Part shown: in pieces, positions 8,820 to 17,926 of the stretch
Numbering within the stretch: the first letter of the stretch is position 1
Layout of the letters: each line of letters opens with the position of its first letter
Assembly (NCBI RefSeq): GCF_052161655.1
Contig: NZ_CP197418.1
Span: 5,146,001 to 5,210,000, forward strand
Direction: 5' to 3'
Origin: Novipirellula sp052161655
GTDB taxonomy: Bacteria; Planctomycetota; Planctomycetia; Pirellulales; Pirellulaceae
DNA length: 64,000 bases
Notes under the pieces: generated by a model
Told to the model about the DNA's origin: nothing
The model's database searches: none
What the model saw: the letters and a program-made list of their open reading frames with translations, nothing else
Position numbers and translations under genes: made by a program

Positions 8820-9467
8820 CTAATCGAATATTTCACATGTTTCTTTGAATTTGTTGATCGCTCTCAACCACAGCATCCGCGCCGCGCCGGATTTACGTCC
8901 CATTCGTTCGGCAATCTCATCAAACGACAGCCCTTGCAAATTACGGAACACGATCACTTCGCGATATTCAGGCTTTAGCTTGGCAAGTTGGTTGGACAAA
9001 CGAAGTGCCAACTCGCGACGTCCCATGTTCTCACTGGGCGACGCTCCGCGATCCGCTAAAATGTTCGCGAGTCGGGCCATGCTGTCGTCAACATTATTGG
9101 CGACTTGGTCCAAAGCGACCTCACGTCGAATATCTCGTTTCTTAGCAAACACGTTCGCTTCGATGGCATGCCCCAAGCAGTTGCTTAGGATTTGACGCAA
9201 CCACGCCAGCAACTCGCCTTCGCTGCCGCCACGAAAAGCAGCAAAATCTCGATGAGCCGCCATCATCGTTTCTTGGACAAGATCCGATGGGCTCATGCGC
9301 CGTCGCAATCGACCGTCCAATTGGGTGGTCGCCAATACACTCAAATAGTTGCGATACAGCTGAAGCAGTTCACCGAGCGAATTTGTGTCTCCATGACGAA
9401 CTTGATCGAGCATCTCGGCAACGGAAACTTGCACATCCGAGGATTCATTTGCAGTAGCAGTCGACAT
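8820..9467 (-). CDS. ECF-family RNA polymerase sigma factor
   Basis: The 215-residue protein has a sigma region 2 (about 30-100, with MSPSDLVQETMMAAHRDF and LLAWLRQIL) and a region 4 helix-turn-helix (about 150-205, with PEYREVIVFRNLQGLSF, DEIAERMG and a basic recognition helix). It has no region 3, as in ECF factors. The start has GGGAG six bases upstream. With the kinase and LEPR-motif genes it forms one minus-strand module. Planctomycete ECF factors often lack an anti-sigma gene and are thought to be controlled by linked Ser/Thr kinases; that control is inferred here. Confidence 0.92.
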   Translation of the reverse strand: MSTATANESSDVQVSVAEMLDQVRHGDTNSLGELLQLYRNYLSVLATTQLDGRLRRRMSPSDLVQETMMAAHRDFAAFRGGSEGELLAWLRQILSNCLGHAIEANVFAKKRDIRREVALDQVANNVDDSMARLANILADRGASPSENMGRRELALRLSNQLAKLKPEYREVIVFRNLQGLSFDEIAERMGRKSGAARMLWLRAINKFKETCEIFD

Positions 9468-9660
9468 CGTTTCTCCCTTGGATGACGTTGGTGTGAGACA
9501 TTGCCTGGCATTTCTTCATGCGTGATTTGATGTCAAAAGAGGCCAATAATGTCCGATTTTTGTATATCGTTTCGATGAACACCACTAAAAACGCTCCTTC
9601 CAGCCTCGCGCCTAACTTCGTGAACCATTTTTGTGCTGCAAATTATGGCATTCGCGTTTC

Positions 9661-9732
9661 GTAGCTATGCTCGCCAGAGCGTGGATTGTTAGCGTCCAAT
9701 GCGAAGCACCACCTTCTGGCGAAGGTAGCTAC
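9661..9732. repeat. Imperfect 24-bp inverted repeat
   Basis: The arms at 9661-9684 and 9709-9732 (GTAGCTATGCTCGCC and the inverse of GTAGCTACCTTCGCC) pair with compensating changes around a 24-nt loop. It lies in the 504-nt gap between the divergent sigma and peroxidase genes. A related half-arm (CCACGCTCTGGCGAGC) occurs near 33892. No gene or clear promoter was identified in the rest of the gap. Confidence 0.7.
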
Positions 9733-9971
9733 CAGAAAGTCGTTCGTTTTCGTGGGGAATAACGCCGTGTTTCGACTTTTCTCGCCTTAATCAATTCAAG
9801 CGAGCGTCAATTCGACAGACGACGAAATTCCCTTTGATAATTAGTAAGGACGATTCCCAACTTCTTTTGTGACACTTTGAGAGCAATTCCGACCCAAGAA
9901 TGAAGACCACAAGCTTGTCTTCTCTTCTTTTCACCTTTTCAAACGTGCCACCTTGTCTGGAGGGTTTCCCC

Positions 9972-12248
9972 ATGGCTCATTTTCTAACTCGTTGGTTCAG
10001 CCACCTTTACGTCTCACCAACCGCGAAGCGTCGCTGCCCCCAACCACGTCGCCGATTGCGTGCGGAGTCGCTTGAAACACGCCAGTTATTGGCTGCCAAT
10101 CTTTTTCACAACGACTTGATGCCCGAGGATGTCAACAACGATGGGATCGTCTCGGCTGTGGACGCGTTGACGGTGGTCAACGAAATGAATCGCCAGCGGG
10201 ATAATGGCGGAGTCAACGGCACCGTTAACCAGCGGGGAATGATGCCCGATGTGAATAATGATGGACGCCACACCGCGATCGACGCGTTGATGGTGATCAA
10301 CCGGCTGAACCGTGGACGTGGTTCACAGCACATCCCCAGCGATTCACCGCAAAGTCCACCGACTGAAGATCCGCAAGTCGAAGATCCGACCACCGATCTC
10401 ACCGATGAAGTACGCTCGATTGACGGAACCGGCAATAATCTTGACAACCCCGAATTCGGTGCCGCAAATATTCCCCTGCTGCGAGTTGCGGATGCCGATT
10501 ACGCAGATGGAATTTCGGAACCTGCGGGAGCGGATCGTCCGAGTGCTCGCGAGATCAGTAACACGCTTTCGGCTGCCGATCCCGAAGGAACCACCAACGA
10601 TCGCGACTTGACCGATTTCGTCTATCTGTGGGGGCAATTCATCGACCACGACATCGACCTTTCGCTGACTCAAGAGGGGGACGACGCGGAAACGTTTGAC
10701 ATTGCGGTTCCAACGAGTGATCCTCTGTTTGACCCCTTCAGCACGGGCGAAGCGGTGATTCCGCTGACACGTTCGGGTGTTGCCGACGGTACGGGAACCT
10801 CGGTTGACAATCCAGCAGAACAAGTCAATTCGATCACCGCTTGGATTGACGGTTCGCAGGTCTATGGAAGCGATCAAGCCACGAACGATCTGCTTCGTGA
10901 ATTCAGTGGCGGACGGATGCGAATCACTGACGAAGGCTTGTTGCCTACCGATAGCGATGGCAACATCCAAGCCGGAGATATTCGCGCCGCGGAAAACCTC
11001 GGGCTGACTTCGATGCAGACACTGTTCCTTCGTGAACACAATCGATTGGCTGACGAAATCGCATCCGAAAATCCTGATTGGAGCGACGAGGATATCTTCC
11101 AGGCGGCTCGCGCAATGGTGATCGCCGAGATCCAATCGATTACGTACAACGAGTTCTTGCCTGCCTTGCTCGGGAAAGATGTGATCGCTGATTACGAAGG
11201 TTACGATTCGAGTGTCAACCCATCAATTGTCAACGAATTCTCCACTGCGGCATTCCGATTCGGACACACGACGCTCAGCGACAATGTCGATTTCGTTGGC
11301 AATGATGGGATCGAAGTTCGCGAAGCGGTTTCGCTAGCCAATGCCTTTTTCAATCCATCGCTATTGGAAGAAACCGGTATCGATTCGATTCTGAAAGCGG
11401 GCGCCTCGAGTCTTTCACAAGAGGTCGACTTGGAAGTCGTTGACAGTTTGCGTAACTTCTTGTTCGGACCTCCCGGTGCGGGCGGATTGGACCTTGTGTC
11501 GCTGAACATCCAACGTGGACGCGACCACGGGTTGGCGGATTTCAACTCGGTTCGCACAGCATATGGTTTAGAGGCGTACGAATCGTTTGACGAAATTACG
11601 AGCGACACTGAATTGCAAGCTAAGCTCGAGTCGCTTTATGGTGATGTCAACAACATCGATTTGTGGGTCGGCTTGTTGGCCGAGGACCATGCCGAGGACA
11701 GCTCACTCGGTGAAACGGCATCGTTGATTATTGCCGATCAGTTCGAGCGTATTCGCGATGGCGATCGCTTCTATTACGAAAACACGCTCTCGGGACGCGA
11801 CCTTCGCGAGGTCGAGAACACAACACTAGCGGATGTGATCGAGCGAAACACGGGTGTTGATTCGTTACAGGATAACGTGTTTTTCTTTAGCCCATCGATC
11901 GCGGGCACGGTCCTGTCGCAGTCAGCGGTCGTTCAACCGACCACGGCAAATCGAGGTAGCAAGGGTTCGCCGCGAAACGGGGGACGTCCAATCGATAACT
12001 TCCGTCCCAGTGTGCCGATGGAAGGTGTCACGGTCGAATTGCTCGATAGCGACGGCAACGTGGTCGATGCGACCGTAACCGATCGTGCAGGAAATTACGA
12101 ATTTGGTTCGTTCGACCATACCGGAGCGTATCATGTTCGCATTGCAGCATCGAATGAAATGGAAACCGTCGGACTCGATACCGTCGATACGCTGATCAGC
12201 AGCGGCGATATGCATCTGAAAGGAATCAACTTTATGGTAATCGTTTAG
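9972..12248 (+). CDS. Secreted animal-type haem peroxidase with dockerin repeats
   Basis: The 758-residue protein has an Arg-rich N-terminus with LRAESLETRQLLAA (residues 29-42), the same LEPR-type motif as in the 4763-5983 protein. Two dockerin-like calcium repeats follow (DVNNDGIVSAVDALTVVNEMN and DVNNDGRHTAIDALMVINRLN). The peroxidase domain (about 130-660) shows distal WGQFIDHD (H226), TLFLREHNR, proximal FRFGHTT (H432) and LNIQRGRDHG. The C-terminal 70 residues resemble an SdrD-B/CNA-B beta domain. It would oxidise halides or phenols at the cell surface. ATG 9972 is chosen because GGAGGG precedes it by 7 nt; the in-frame ATG at 9900 has no such site. Confidence 0.92.
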   Translation: MAHFLTRWFSHLYVSPTAKRRCPQPRRRLRAESLETRQLLAANLFHNDLMPEDVNNDGIVSAVDALTVVNEMNRQRDNGGVNGTVNQRGMMPDVNNDGRHTAIDALMVINRLNRGRGSQHIPSDSPQSPPTEDPQVEDPTTDLTDEVRSIDGTGNNLDNPEFGAANIPLLRVADADYADGISEPAGADRPSAREISNTLSAADPEGTTNDRDLTDFVYLWGQFIDHDIDLSLTQEGDDAETFDIAVPTSDPLFDPFSTGEAVIPLTRSGVADGTGTSVDNPAEQVNSITAWIDGSQVYGSDQATNDLLREFSGGRMRITDEGLLPTDSDGNIQAGDIRAAENLGLTSMQTLFLREHNRLADEIASENPDWSDEDIFQAARAMVIAEIQSITYNEFLPALLGKDVIADYEGYDSSVNPSIVNEFSTAAFRFGHTTLSDNVDFVGNDGIEVREAVSLANAFFNPSLLEETGIDSILKAGASSLSQEVDLEVVDSLRNFLFGPPGAGGLDLVSLNIQRGRDHGLADFNSVRTAYGLEAYESFDEITSDTELQAKLESLYGDVNNIDLWVGLLAEDHAEDSSLGETASLIIADQFERIRDGDRFYYENTLSGRDLREVENTTLADVIERNTGVDSLQDNVFFFSPSIAGTVLSQSAVVQPTTANRGSKGSPRNGGRPIDNFRPSVPMEGVTVELLDSDGNVVDATVTDRAGNYEFGSFDHTGAYHVRIAASNEMETVGLDTVDTLISSGDMHLKGINFMVIV

Positions 12249-12293
12249 AATGGTTGCATTTTTTCCTCGCTGCTGAATGGCTATACTCTGAAT

Positions 12294-12860
12294 ATGAATA
12301 GCGAAGTAACTAAAATTCTGACGGCCATTGATGGCGGCGATCGGCAAGCCGCGAGCCAGTTATTGCCGCTTGTCTATGACGAGCTCCGCAGGCTGGCGTC
12401 GCACAAAATGACGCAAGAAAAGTCGGGGCAAACGCTGCAGCCGACCGCCTTGGTCCACGAAGCCTTTATGCGGTTGGTTGGCTGCGAAGATCGTCCGCAA
12501 TGGGACAGCCGCGGACATTTTTTCGCGGCAGCTGCCGAAGCGATGCGGCGAATCTTGATCGAAAGCGCCCGGCGGCGAAATGCTGAAAAACGCGGGGGCG
12601 GGTTGTCGCGGTCCGAACTCAGCGACGACGATGCTGTGCTAGATCCCGACGATTTCGAGACCCTGCTGTCGCTCGACGAAGCCCTCACCAAACTGGCAGC
12701 CGAAGATCCGGACTTGGCAAAACTGGTCGAACTACGCTACTTCACCGGTTTGACTATCGACGAAACGGCCGAAGTTCTCGGCGTTTCCCCCCGGACAACT
12801 AAGCGGAATTGGACCTACGCTCGGGCTTGGCTGCGACGAGAACTCGATGCGCCTGAATAA
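12294..12860 (+). CDS. ECF-family sigma factor, planctomycete Sig-70_X6 type
   Basis: The 188-residue protein matches the TIGR02999-like group: LPLVYDELRRLASHKM, TLQPTALVHEAFMRLV, GHFFAAAAEAMRRILIE in region 2, and a region 4 with LRYFTGLTIDETAEVLGVS and TTKRNWTYARAWLRREL. It follows the peroxidase gene by 45 nt on the same strand; TATACT at 12282 could be a -10 element for a separate promoter, but no well-spaced -35 was found. A kinase gene follows at 13067, mirroring the left module. Confidence 0.93.
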   Translation: MNSEVTKILTAIDGGDRQAASQLLPLVYDELRRLASHKMTQEKSGQTLQPTALVHEAFMRLVGCEDRPQWDSRGHFFAAAAEAMRRILIESARRRNAEKRGGGLSRSELSDDDAVLDPDDFETLLSLDEALTKLAAEDPDLAKLVELRYFTGLTIDETAEVLGVSPRTTKRNWTYARAWLRRELDAPE

Positions 12861-12924
12861 ACATCATCGTCATTTCCGCTTGATTAACCCTGAAAAAAGC
12901 AAATCCAACAAATGGGTGGCCCCA

Positions 12925-12952
12925 AGTGTGTCGGCGTCACGCATGACACACT
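12925..12952. repeat. Small inverted repeat between sigma and kinase genes
   Basis: AGTGTGTC at 12925-12932 pairs with GACACACT at 12945-12952 around 12 nt; flanking CCAAG/CTTGG extends the symmetry. It may be a dispersed repeat or a hairpin that tunes readthrough from sigma to kinase. Confidence 0.5.
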
Positions 12953-13066
12953 AACTTGGATATTTCAGAAGTCGTTGCGGTGCATTTGCCGAGGTTGGCC
13001 TGCGACGACGCCAAAATCGTCCGGGCCAATGCGAGAGTTTTTTTGCCGATTGAGTTTTAGGTCACC

Positions 13067-15526
13067 ATGAGCAGTCCCAACGAGCGATCGATCTTTTTGG
13101 AAGCCCTTGATTCGTCGACCCCGGATCAACGTAACGATTACCTTGACTCGGCTTGCGGTGACAATGCGGCGTTACGCGCTTCGGTCGAAGCGTTGTTGGC
13201 GGCACACGATCGTCCGTCCAACCCGCTGGACAATCCGCTCGGCAAAGGGCTCAGTGAAATGCCCACAATCACGTCGATTGCGCCGCCACCGAAATCGCCT
13301 GAACATATCGGGATGAAAATCGGGGCGTACCGCTTGATGGAACAGATCGGTGAAGGGGGCTTCGGATTGGTTTTTGTTGCCCAACAAGAACGGCCGGTGA
13401 AGCGCCGAGTCGCCCTCAAAATCGTCAAGCCAGGCACAGGGTCCAAAGAGATCATCGCCCGCTTTGAAGCCGAGCGACAAGCGGTTGCGTTGATGGACCA
13501 TCCCAACATCGCCCAGGTCTTTGATGCTGGCGTGACCGATGATGCTCGCCCCTATTTCGTAATGGAACTCGTTCGCGGCGTTCCCATCACCGAGTTCTGT
13601 GACAATCACCAATTGGATGTTGCGGCCCGTTTGAGTTTGTTCACCGACGTCTGTTCTGCGGTCCAGCACGCGCACCAGAAAGGAGTTATTCACCGCGACA
13701 TCAAACCCAGCAACGTGATGGTGACGCTTCACGATGACAAACCGGTTGTGAAAGTGATTGACTTTGGTGTCGCCAAAGCCATCGGGCAAAGCTTGACCGA
13801 TAAAACCATTTACACCCGCTTCTTCTCGATGATCGGCACGCCGCTGTACATGAGCCCCGAGCAAGCGGAGATGAGTGGATTGGACGTCGACACACGCAGC
13901 GACATTTACTCGCTGGGAGTGATGCTTTACGAATTGTTGACGGGAACCACACCGTTTGATCGCGAGCGTTTGGATTCGGCGGGCTATGACGAGATGCGTC
14001 GCATCATTCGCGAGGAAGAGCCGCCCAAACCCAGCGCACGGCTGACCACGATGGGCGAACGATTGAGCACGGTTTCAGTAACCCGGCACACCGAGCCAAC
14101 GCGTTTGACTTCGACGGTTCGAGGTGACTTGGATTGGATTGTGATGAAGTCGTTGGACAAGGATCGAACACGGCGCTACGAGTCGGCTGCCGCGATGGCG
14201 GGCGACATTCGGCACTATCTCAACGAAGAACCGATCAATGCCCGCCCGCCTAGCCGCAGTTATCAAATTCGAAAATTCGCTCAACGAAATCGGGTTCCAT
14301 TGATCACGGCATCGCTCGTTGCCGTCACGATGATCATCGGATTGGTGACCAGTCTTTGGCAAATGTCGGCGGCAATCGACGAGCGTGATATGAAAGACCG
14401 GGCGCTGCAGGAAGCGGTGCAAGCTAAAAACGACGCCACTGCGGCTCGACTCGAAGTCGAACAATTTGCCGAGCGTTTGACGTCCGCAAATCTGCTGGTA
14501 GCCAGCGGACAAGCCCATGCGGATGCCGAACAATGGCCCGAAGCTCGTCAAGATTATGCCGACGCTATCCAAATGCAACCTAGCTATTATTTGCCATGGG
14601 TCCAGCGTGCGCAGTTTTTTACGCGATTGAAACTTTGGGAGGAGGCCGCCGCGGATTACGAGCATGGTTTGAGTCTGGGGGCACCGACCGATTCGCCACA
14701 GTGGTGGGGCGTTCACGCGTTGTTTCAATTGACCGGTAACGAGCCAGCTTATAGCAAATTGTTAACGAAAGACCTCGAACGAATCCAGCAACACACTGAG
14801 ACGCCTCATTGGTGGACGTTACGCGGCTTAGTCATTTCAGCAGAACCTACGTCCGCCATCTCAATCGAACAATTTGCCAATGATGCCGAACGTTGGTTAA
14901 CCGACCAGGCGGCTCACCCATCCCACCGACCAGGCGGAGGACCGCCGCGGGATCGAAGACCACCGCGAAACTCGCCACTGGATGAATTGGATCGACCGTT
15001 TGATCCCCCGGATCGAGAGTTTGATCCTATGGATGAACCTGAGGGCCGTGGCTTCGGACCTCCAGGAAGGCGACCGTTTGATGATCCCGGTCGACCGCGA
15101 GATCATTTTGGTGGGCCCCCAAGCGGCGATTTCTTGCCACGCCAGGTTTGTCAGTATGTGGCCGGGTTGGCACATCTACGTGCAAGCGATTTCGAGTTGG
15201 CGATCGATCGGCTTCGTGAAGCGGGCGAAGACCCGAATTGGCCCGGCGCCGAGATCGTTCAAGCACCGCTGGCTATGGCACTACACCGCAGCGGTCAAGC
15301 CGACGAAGCTCGGGAAGCGTTACGAGCGGCGGATGAGTCGCTGGGCCGCTGGATCCGCGACTTGCAAGGTCAACCGACACGCTCGTCCCCCATTCCCTGG
15401 TTCGATTTTGTCGAAGCGATCGTCTTGCACCGCGAGGCCACGATCCTGTTGACCGGTTACGCCCCGGTCGAGAATCCGGAACTGCGAGTGTTGCGACAAA
15501 CTTCGCTTGACCTGATCCTGCCGTGA
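13067..15526 (+). CDS. Transmembrane serine/threonine protein kinase, ECF-linked
   Basis: The 819-residue protein begins with a helical leader typical of planctomycete kinases (FLEALDSSTPDQRNDYLDSA). The kinase domain spans about 85-400: IGEGGFGLVF, ALKIVKPG, HRDIKPSNVMV, VIDFGVAKA and GTPLYMSPEQAEMS, all intact. A membrane segment lies at about 410-431, then a coiled coil and TPR-like region. Residues about 618-690 form an unusual Pro/Arg/Gly/Asp-rich insertion (PPRDRRPPRNSP and similar) inside the TPR part. It follows its sigma gene by 206 nt. It differs clearly from the kinase at 5976, so the two modules are not a recent duplication. Confidence 0.93.
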   Translation: MSSPNERSIFLEALDSSTPDQRNDYLDSACGDNAALRASVEALLAAHDRPSNPLDNPLGKGLSEMPTITSIAPPPKSPEHIGMKIGAYRLMEQIGEGGFGLVFVAQQERPVKRRVALKIVKPGTGSKEIIARFEAERQAVALMDHPNIAQVFDAGVTDDARPYFVMELVRGVPITEFCDNHQLDVAARLSLFTDVCSAVQHAHQKGVIHRDIKPSNVMVTLHDDKPVVKVIDFGVAKAIGQSLTDKTIYTRFFSMIGTPLYMSPEQAEMSGLDVDTRSDIYSLGVMLYELLTGTTPFDRERLDSAGYDEMRRIIREEEPPKPSARLTTMGERLSTVSVTRHTEPTRLTSTVRGDLDWIVMKSLDKDRTRRYESAAAMAGDIRHYLNEEPINARPPSRSYQIRKFAQRNRVPLITASLVAVTMIIGLVTSLWQMSAAIDERDMKDRALQEAVQAKNDATAARLEVEQFAERLTSANLLVASGQAHADAEQWPEARQDYADAIQMQPSYYLPWVQRAQFFTRLKLWEEAAADYEHGLSLGAPTDSPQWWGVHALFQLTGNEPAYSKLLTKDLERIQQHTETPHWWTLRGLVISAEPTSAISIEQFANDAERWLTDQAAHPSHRPGGGPPRDRRPPRNSPLDELDRPFDPPDREFDPMDEPEGRGFGPPGRRPFDDPGRPRDHFGGPPSGDFLPRQVCQYVAGLAHLRASDFELAIDRLREAGEDPNWPGAEIVQAPLAMALHRSGQADEAREALRAADESLGRWIRDLQGQPTRSSPIPWFDFVEAIVLHREATILLTGYAPVENPELRVLRQTSLDLILP

Positions 15527-15610
15527 CATTCATCGTCCCGAATCGACCCTGATCAATAGGGAACATCGGTTTCCTGCAGGTGTCGGAAAACAAACTCGGG
15601 GAGAAGCGTA

Positions 15611-16099
15611 ATGTTAGTGCGATTCAAATCAGCAGTGTCACCAGCCGTGATTCCATTGTTCATGGCGATAGCAGCGTGTTGGGGCAGTGATGTCCAAGCA
15701 CAATGCTCAGGCGGTCGAGGAGGCGGCGGCCCCGCGAGCGGTAATATCGCGACGGTGTCGCCGCAAAGTGTGACTCCGTTTAATTCGTTTGCTGCGATCC
15801 AATCTGTCACTGCACAGCGTCAAATGTATCAGATGCGAACGCAGTTGGCCCAATTACAACAGCAACAACAGCAGCAGATGTTGGTGATGCGTCAAAATGC
15901 CTATCGTCAACAACAGCAAACACAGGTCGAACGCGAACAGGAGTTGCTTGCCCAGCGGCAGGAACGCGCCGAACAAAAACGCGAAAAACGGGCTCAGCGA
16001 CTCGCCGCCCGCGTGGCGGAACGTCAGAGTATGACGCTCGCAGCGAAACAACAGAAAGTCGACCCGTTTGCGTCAACTCATCTGACGTCCACCTATTAA
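15611..16099 (+). CDS. Small secreted glutamine-rich coiled-coil protein
   Basis: The 162-residue protein has a hydrophobic N-terminal segment ending near SDVQAQC, possibly a signal peptide. A Gly-rich stretch follows, then a Gln-rich coiled coil (about 70-150) with alternating Gln, Arg, Glu and Ala. GGGGAGAAG stands just before the ATG. It follows the kinase gene by 84 nt and may be co-transcribed. No family is recognised; a structural or periplasmic binding role is only a guess. Confidence 0.6.
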   Translation: MLVRFKSAVSPAVIPLFMAIAACWGSDVQAQCSGGRGGGGPASGNIATVSPQSVTPFNSFAAIQSVTAQRQMYQMRTQLAQLQQQQQQQMLVMRQNAYRQQQQTQVEREQELLAQRQERAEQKREKRAQRLAARVAERQSMTLAAKQQKVDPFASTHLTSTY

Positions 16100-16131
16100 G
16101 CCGCTGACCACTATTTCGACTGTCCCATTTT

Positions 16132-16213
16132 GTGAGCCGAACGCGCTAGCGTCGGGCTGACGCTCGGTAAAACGTTGGCAAAATAAGGCCCGCGGCTAGC
16201 GCCGTCGGCTCAC
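16132..16213. repeat. Dispersed palindromic repeat (GTGAGCCG...CGGCTCAC)
   Basis: GTGAGCCGAACGCGCTAGC at the left pairs imperfectly with GCTAGCGCCGTCGGCTCAC at the right. The right half, 16188-16213, is identical over 26 bp to 17688-17713, so it is one copy of a family. Confidence 0.75.
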
Positions 16214-16337
16214 GAATACGCTGAAATCGAAAAAATGGGACAGTCGAACTATGCTCTTTTATCTCCTGACATCGAGACGGATGCAAGTCAATCAGGAGAA
16301 CTCTTCTCGCAGCGTTTGTGAGCATTTTTAGATATGC

Positions 16338-16394
16338 TGTAGGGCCGGTTCTTACCGGCCATTTTGTAATCGTCCGGTGAGAACCGGACCTACA
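16338..16394. repeat. 21-bp inverted repeat of dispersed type
   Basis: Arms 16338-16358 and 16374-16394 (TGTAGG..CCGGTTCT) match at 19 of 21 positions. It lies between the convergent secreted protein and CDP-alcohol transferase genes and could act as a transcription end for either. Together with the element at 16132 it fills the 325-nt gap; no gene is seen. Confidence 0.75.
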
Positions 16395-16424
16395 TCGCAC
16401 ATCAATTATAAGGTGCCCTAGTTC

Positions 16425-17162
16425 CTACACACTCTCGGGTTGTGTGGGGCCGCTGCGGTGGCAATACCACGATGCGTAAGTGTAAAACGCTGGGTATGCG
16501 AGTGAGATTAGCAGCAGTTCGGTGGACGGACGCGGGTACTGCCACAAGATCGCAATCATCGTGAGCGTCCACAACGCGGCGCCCCCTAATATCCAAACCC
16601 GCCACGGTCGCGGTGCCAAATTGGGATAAATCATCCATACGGGCATCACCGTCAAAATGGTCAAGCACCACATCGAGATCGCCGTCAACCAAGGACTGTA
16701 GACGGAACTGAATACACCGGCGTACAGCGCGAACGCATTCCAGTACGAAGGGAATCCACGAAAGAAACCTCGCTCTTCGTCTTTTGCATGAACGTGTGCA
16801 AAACCAAGCAGACTTGCTGCCATCGCCAACATCACGGTCCATCCGGTGCCCGCCGGTAACCACTCCATTCGCCAAATCAGCAGCAAGGGGATAAAAGCGA
16901 ATGTCAAATAGTCAATCAAATCGTCGATCGTCCGCCCGTCGATGTTGGGGGCAAATCGCTTGACATGAAATTTCCGAGCCAGGGGGCCATCAAATGCATC
17001 AATCAACGTCGCCAACAGCAGCCACAAAAAGACAACTGGTGGATCGCAATTCGGCGACGCGATTTCGCGAACCGCGAGTGCCGAGGGAATGATCCCTGAT
17101 GCGGTAAAGAAATGCACTCCATAAGCGGCAGCACGACGCCTCAATTTATGTTCGTGTTGCAT
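16425..17162 (-). CDS. pcs: CDP-alcohol phosphatidyltransferase, phosphatidylcholine synthase-like
   Basis: The 245-residue membrane protein has about seven or eight hydrophobic segments and the CDP-alcohol signature in full: DGPLAR, eight residues on ...IDG, then D and D in RTIDDLIDY. The sequence VHFFTASGIIPS near the N-terminus and FFRGFPSYWNAF in the middle are typical of bacterial phosphatidylcholine synthase, which condenses CDP-diacylglycerol with choline. Other CDP-alcohol enzymes share only the signature, so the choline specificity is likely but not proven. The gene stands alone between repeat-rich gaps. Confidence 0.8.
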   Translation of the reverse strand: MQHEHKLRRRAAAYGVHFFTASGIIPSALAVREIASPNCDPPVVFLWLLLATLIDAFDGPLARKFHVKRFAPNIDGRTIDDLIDYLTFAFIPLLLIWRMEWLPAGTGWTVMLAMAASLLGFAHVHAKDEERGFFRGFPSYWNAFALYAGVFSSVYSPWLTAISMWCLTILTVMPVWMIYPNLAPRPWRVWILGGAALWTLTMIAILWQYPRPSTELLLISLAYPAFYTYASWYCHRSGPTQPESV

Positions 17163-17317
17163 GGGAGAAAATTGACTCGTGCCTTGATGGGGATTTCTCG
17201 AGCGAGCTTCAAAACCTACAAGCGAATTTATTGCTGCAATACTGAGCCGTCGGAGCTAGCGGTCGGACTGCTAAAACGATGGTGTTGTCGTGATTTTTGG
17301 TTGCGTTGGTTTTCTGC

Positions 17318-17594
17318 CACCTCTCCACCAACTTTGCAGATTGCTGATTTAGTTAGCCGCTTTGGCGCTAGCCACGGTTCTGACATTCAACCGGGGCTAG
17401 CGCCCAAACGGCTAACGGGATTTCACCCAATGATTTCTGCCTACCTGCTTAGCGGGCAGTTGGTTTTTTCGAAATGCAACTCGCAGTTGTGAGCCGTGGG
17501 CCGTAAGGCACCGGGTAATGCGCGAGACCCGGCCGCTTACGCGTCACGGCTCACTAAACCAGCAGTCTCCCCCGACTTCGTCGGTGGAGAGGTG
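17318..17594. repeat. Composite repeat region with 12-bp outer inverted repeats
   Basis: CACCTCTCCACC at 17318-17329 and its exact inverse at 17583-17594 bracket a stretch made of repeats. Positions 17339-17450 contain the sequence GGCGCTAGCCACGG and TGCCTACCTGCTTAG, which recur at 44041-44255 where a 117-bp element interrupts them. The gap 17163-17926 otherwise holds no gene. Confidence 0.6.
17453..17569. mobile_element. 117-bp palindromic element copy C (opposite orientation)
   Basis: It begins CGGGCAGTTGG and contains the core GTGAGCCGTGGG...CACGGCTCAC at 17489-17554, in inverse orientation to copies A and B. Its length by alignment is again 117 bp. TTAG lies before it; the right end (CAGCAGTCTC) is decayed and no matching duplication follows. 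Confidence 0.7.
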
Positions 17595-17687
17595 ACCGCA
17601 GTATAGAACGAAAGAAAAACACATTCCTAATCTCCTAAATCAATGCCAAAGTATTAGCTGCCGGCCGCAAAATTTACATTTCGCTTT

Positions 17688-17713
17688 GCCCGCGGCTAGC
17701 GCCGTCGGCTCAC
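17688..17713. repeat. Half copy of a dispersed repeat
   Basis: The 26 bases are identical to 16188-16213 (GCCCGCGGCTAGCGCC...). No left partner is present here. Confidence 0.65.
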
Positions 17714-17926
17714 TCGAGCAGAACTGGTTCGATGTCGGGGCTCTAATTTATCAATAAAAAAGAGCAGCGAACTGAACCTCGTAAATCGCAGTGCAGTGAA
17801 CTGGTGTGGTTCGACGCTGCGATCACAGAATTCCGTCCGCTGCCCCCACCACTCTCTTGCGTCAATGGTAGTGTGTCGACAACTTTGACCCTGCAGTCAT
17901 CTGCAATGGTTATCGAGTCGGGTTCT

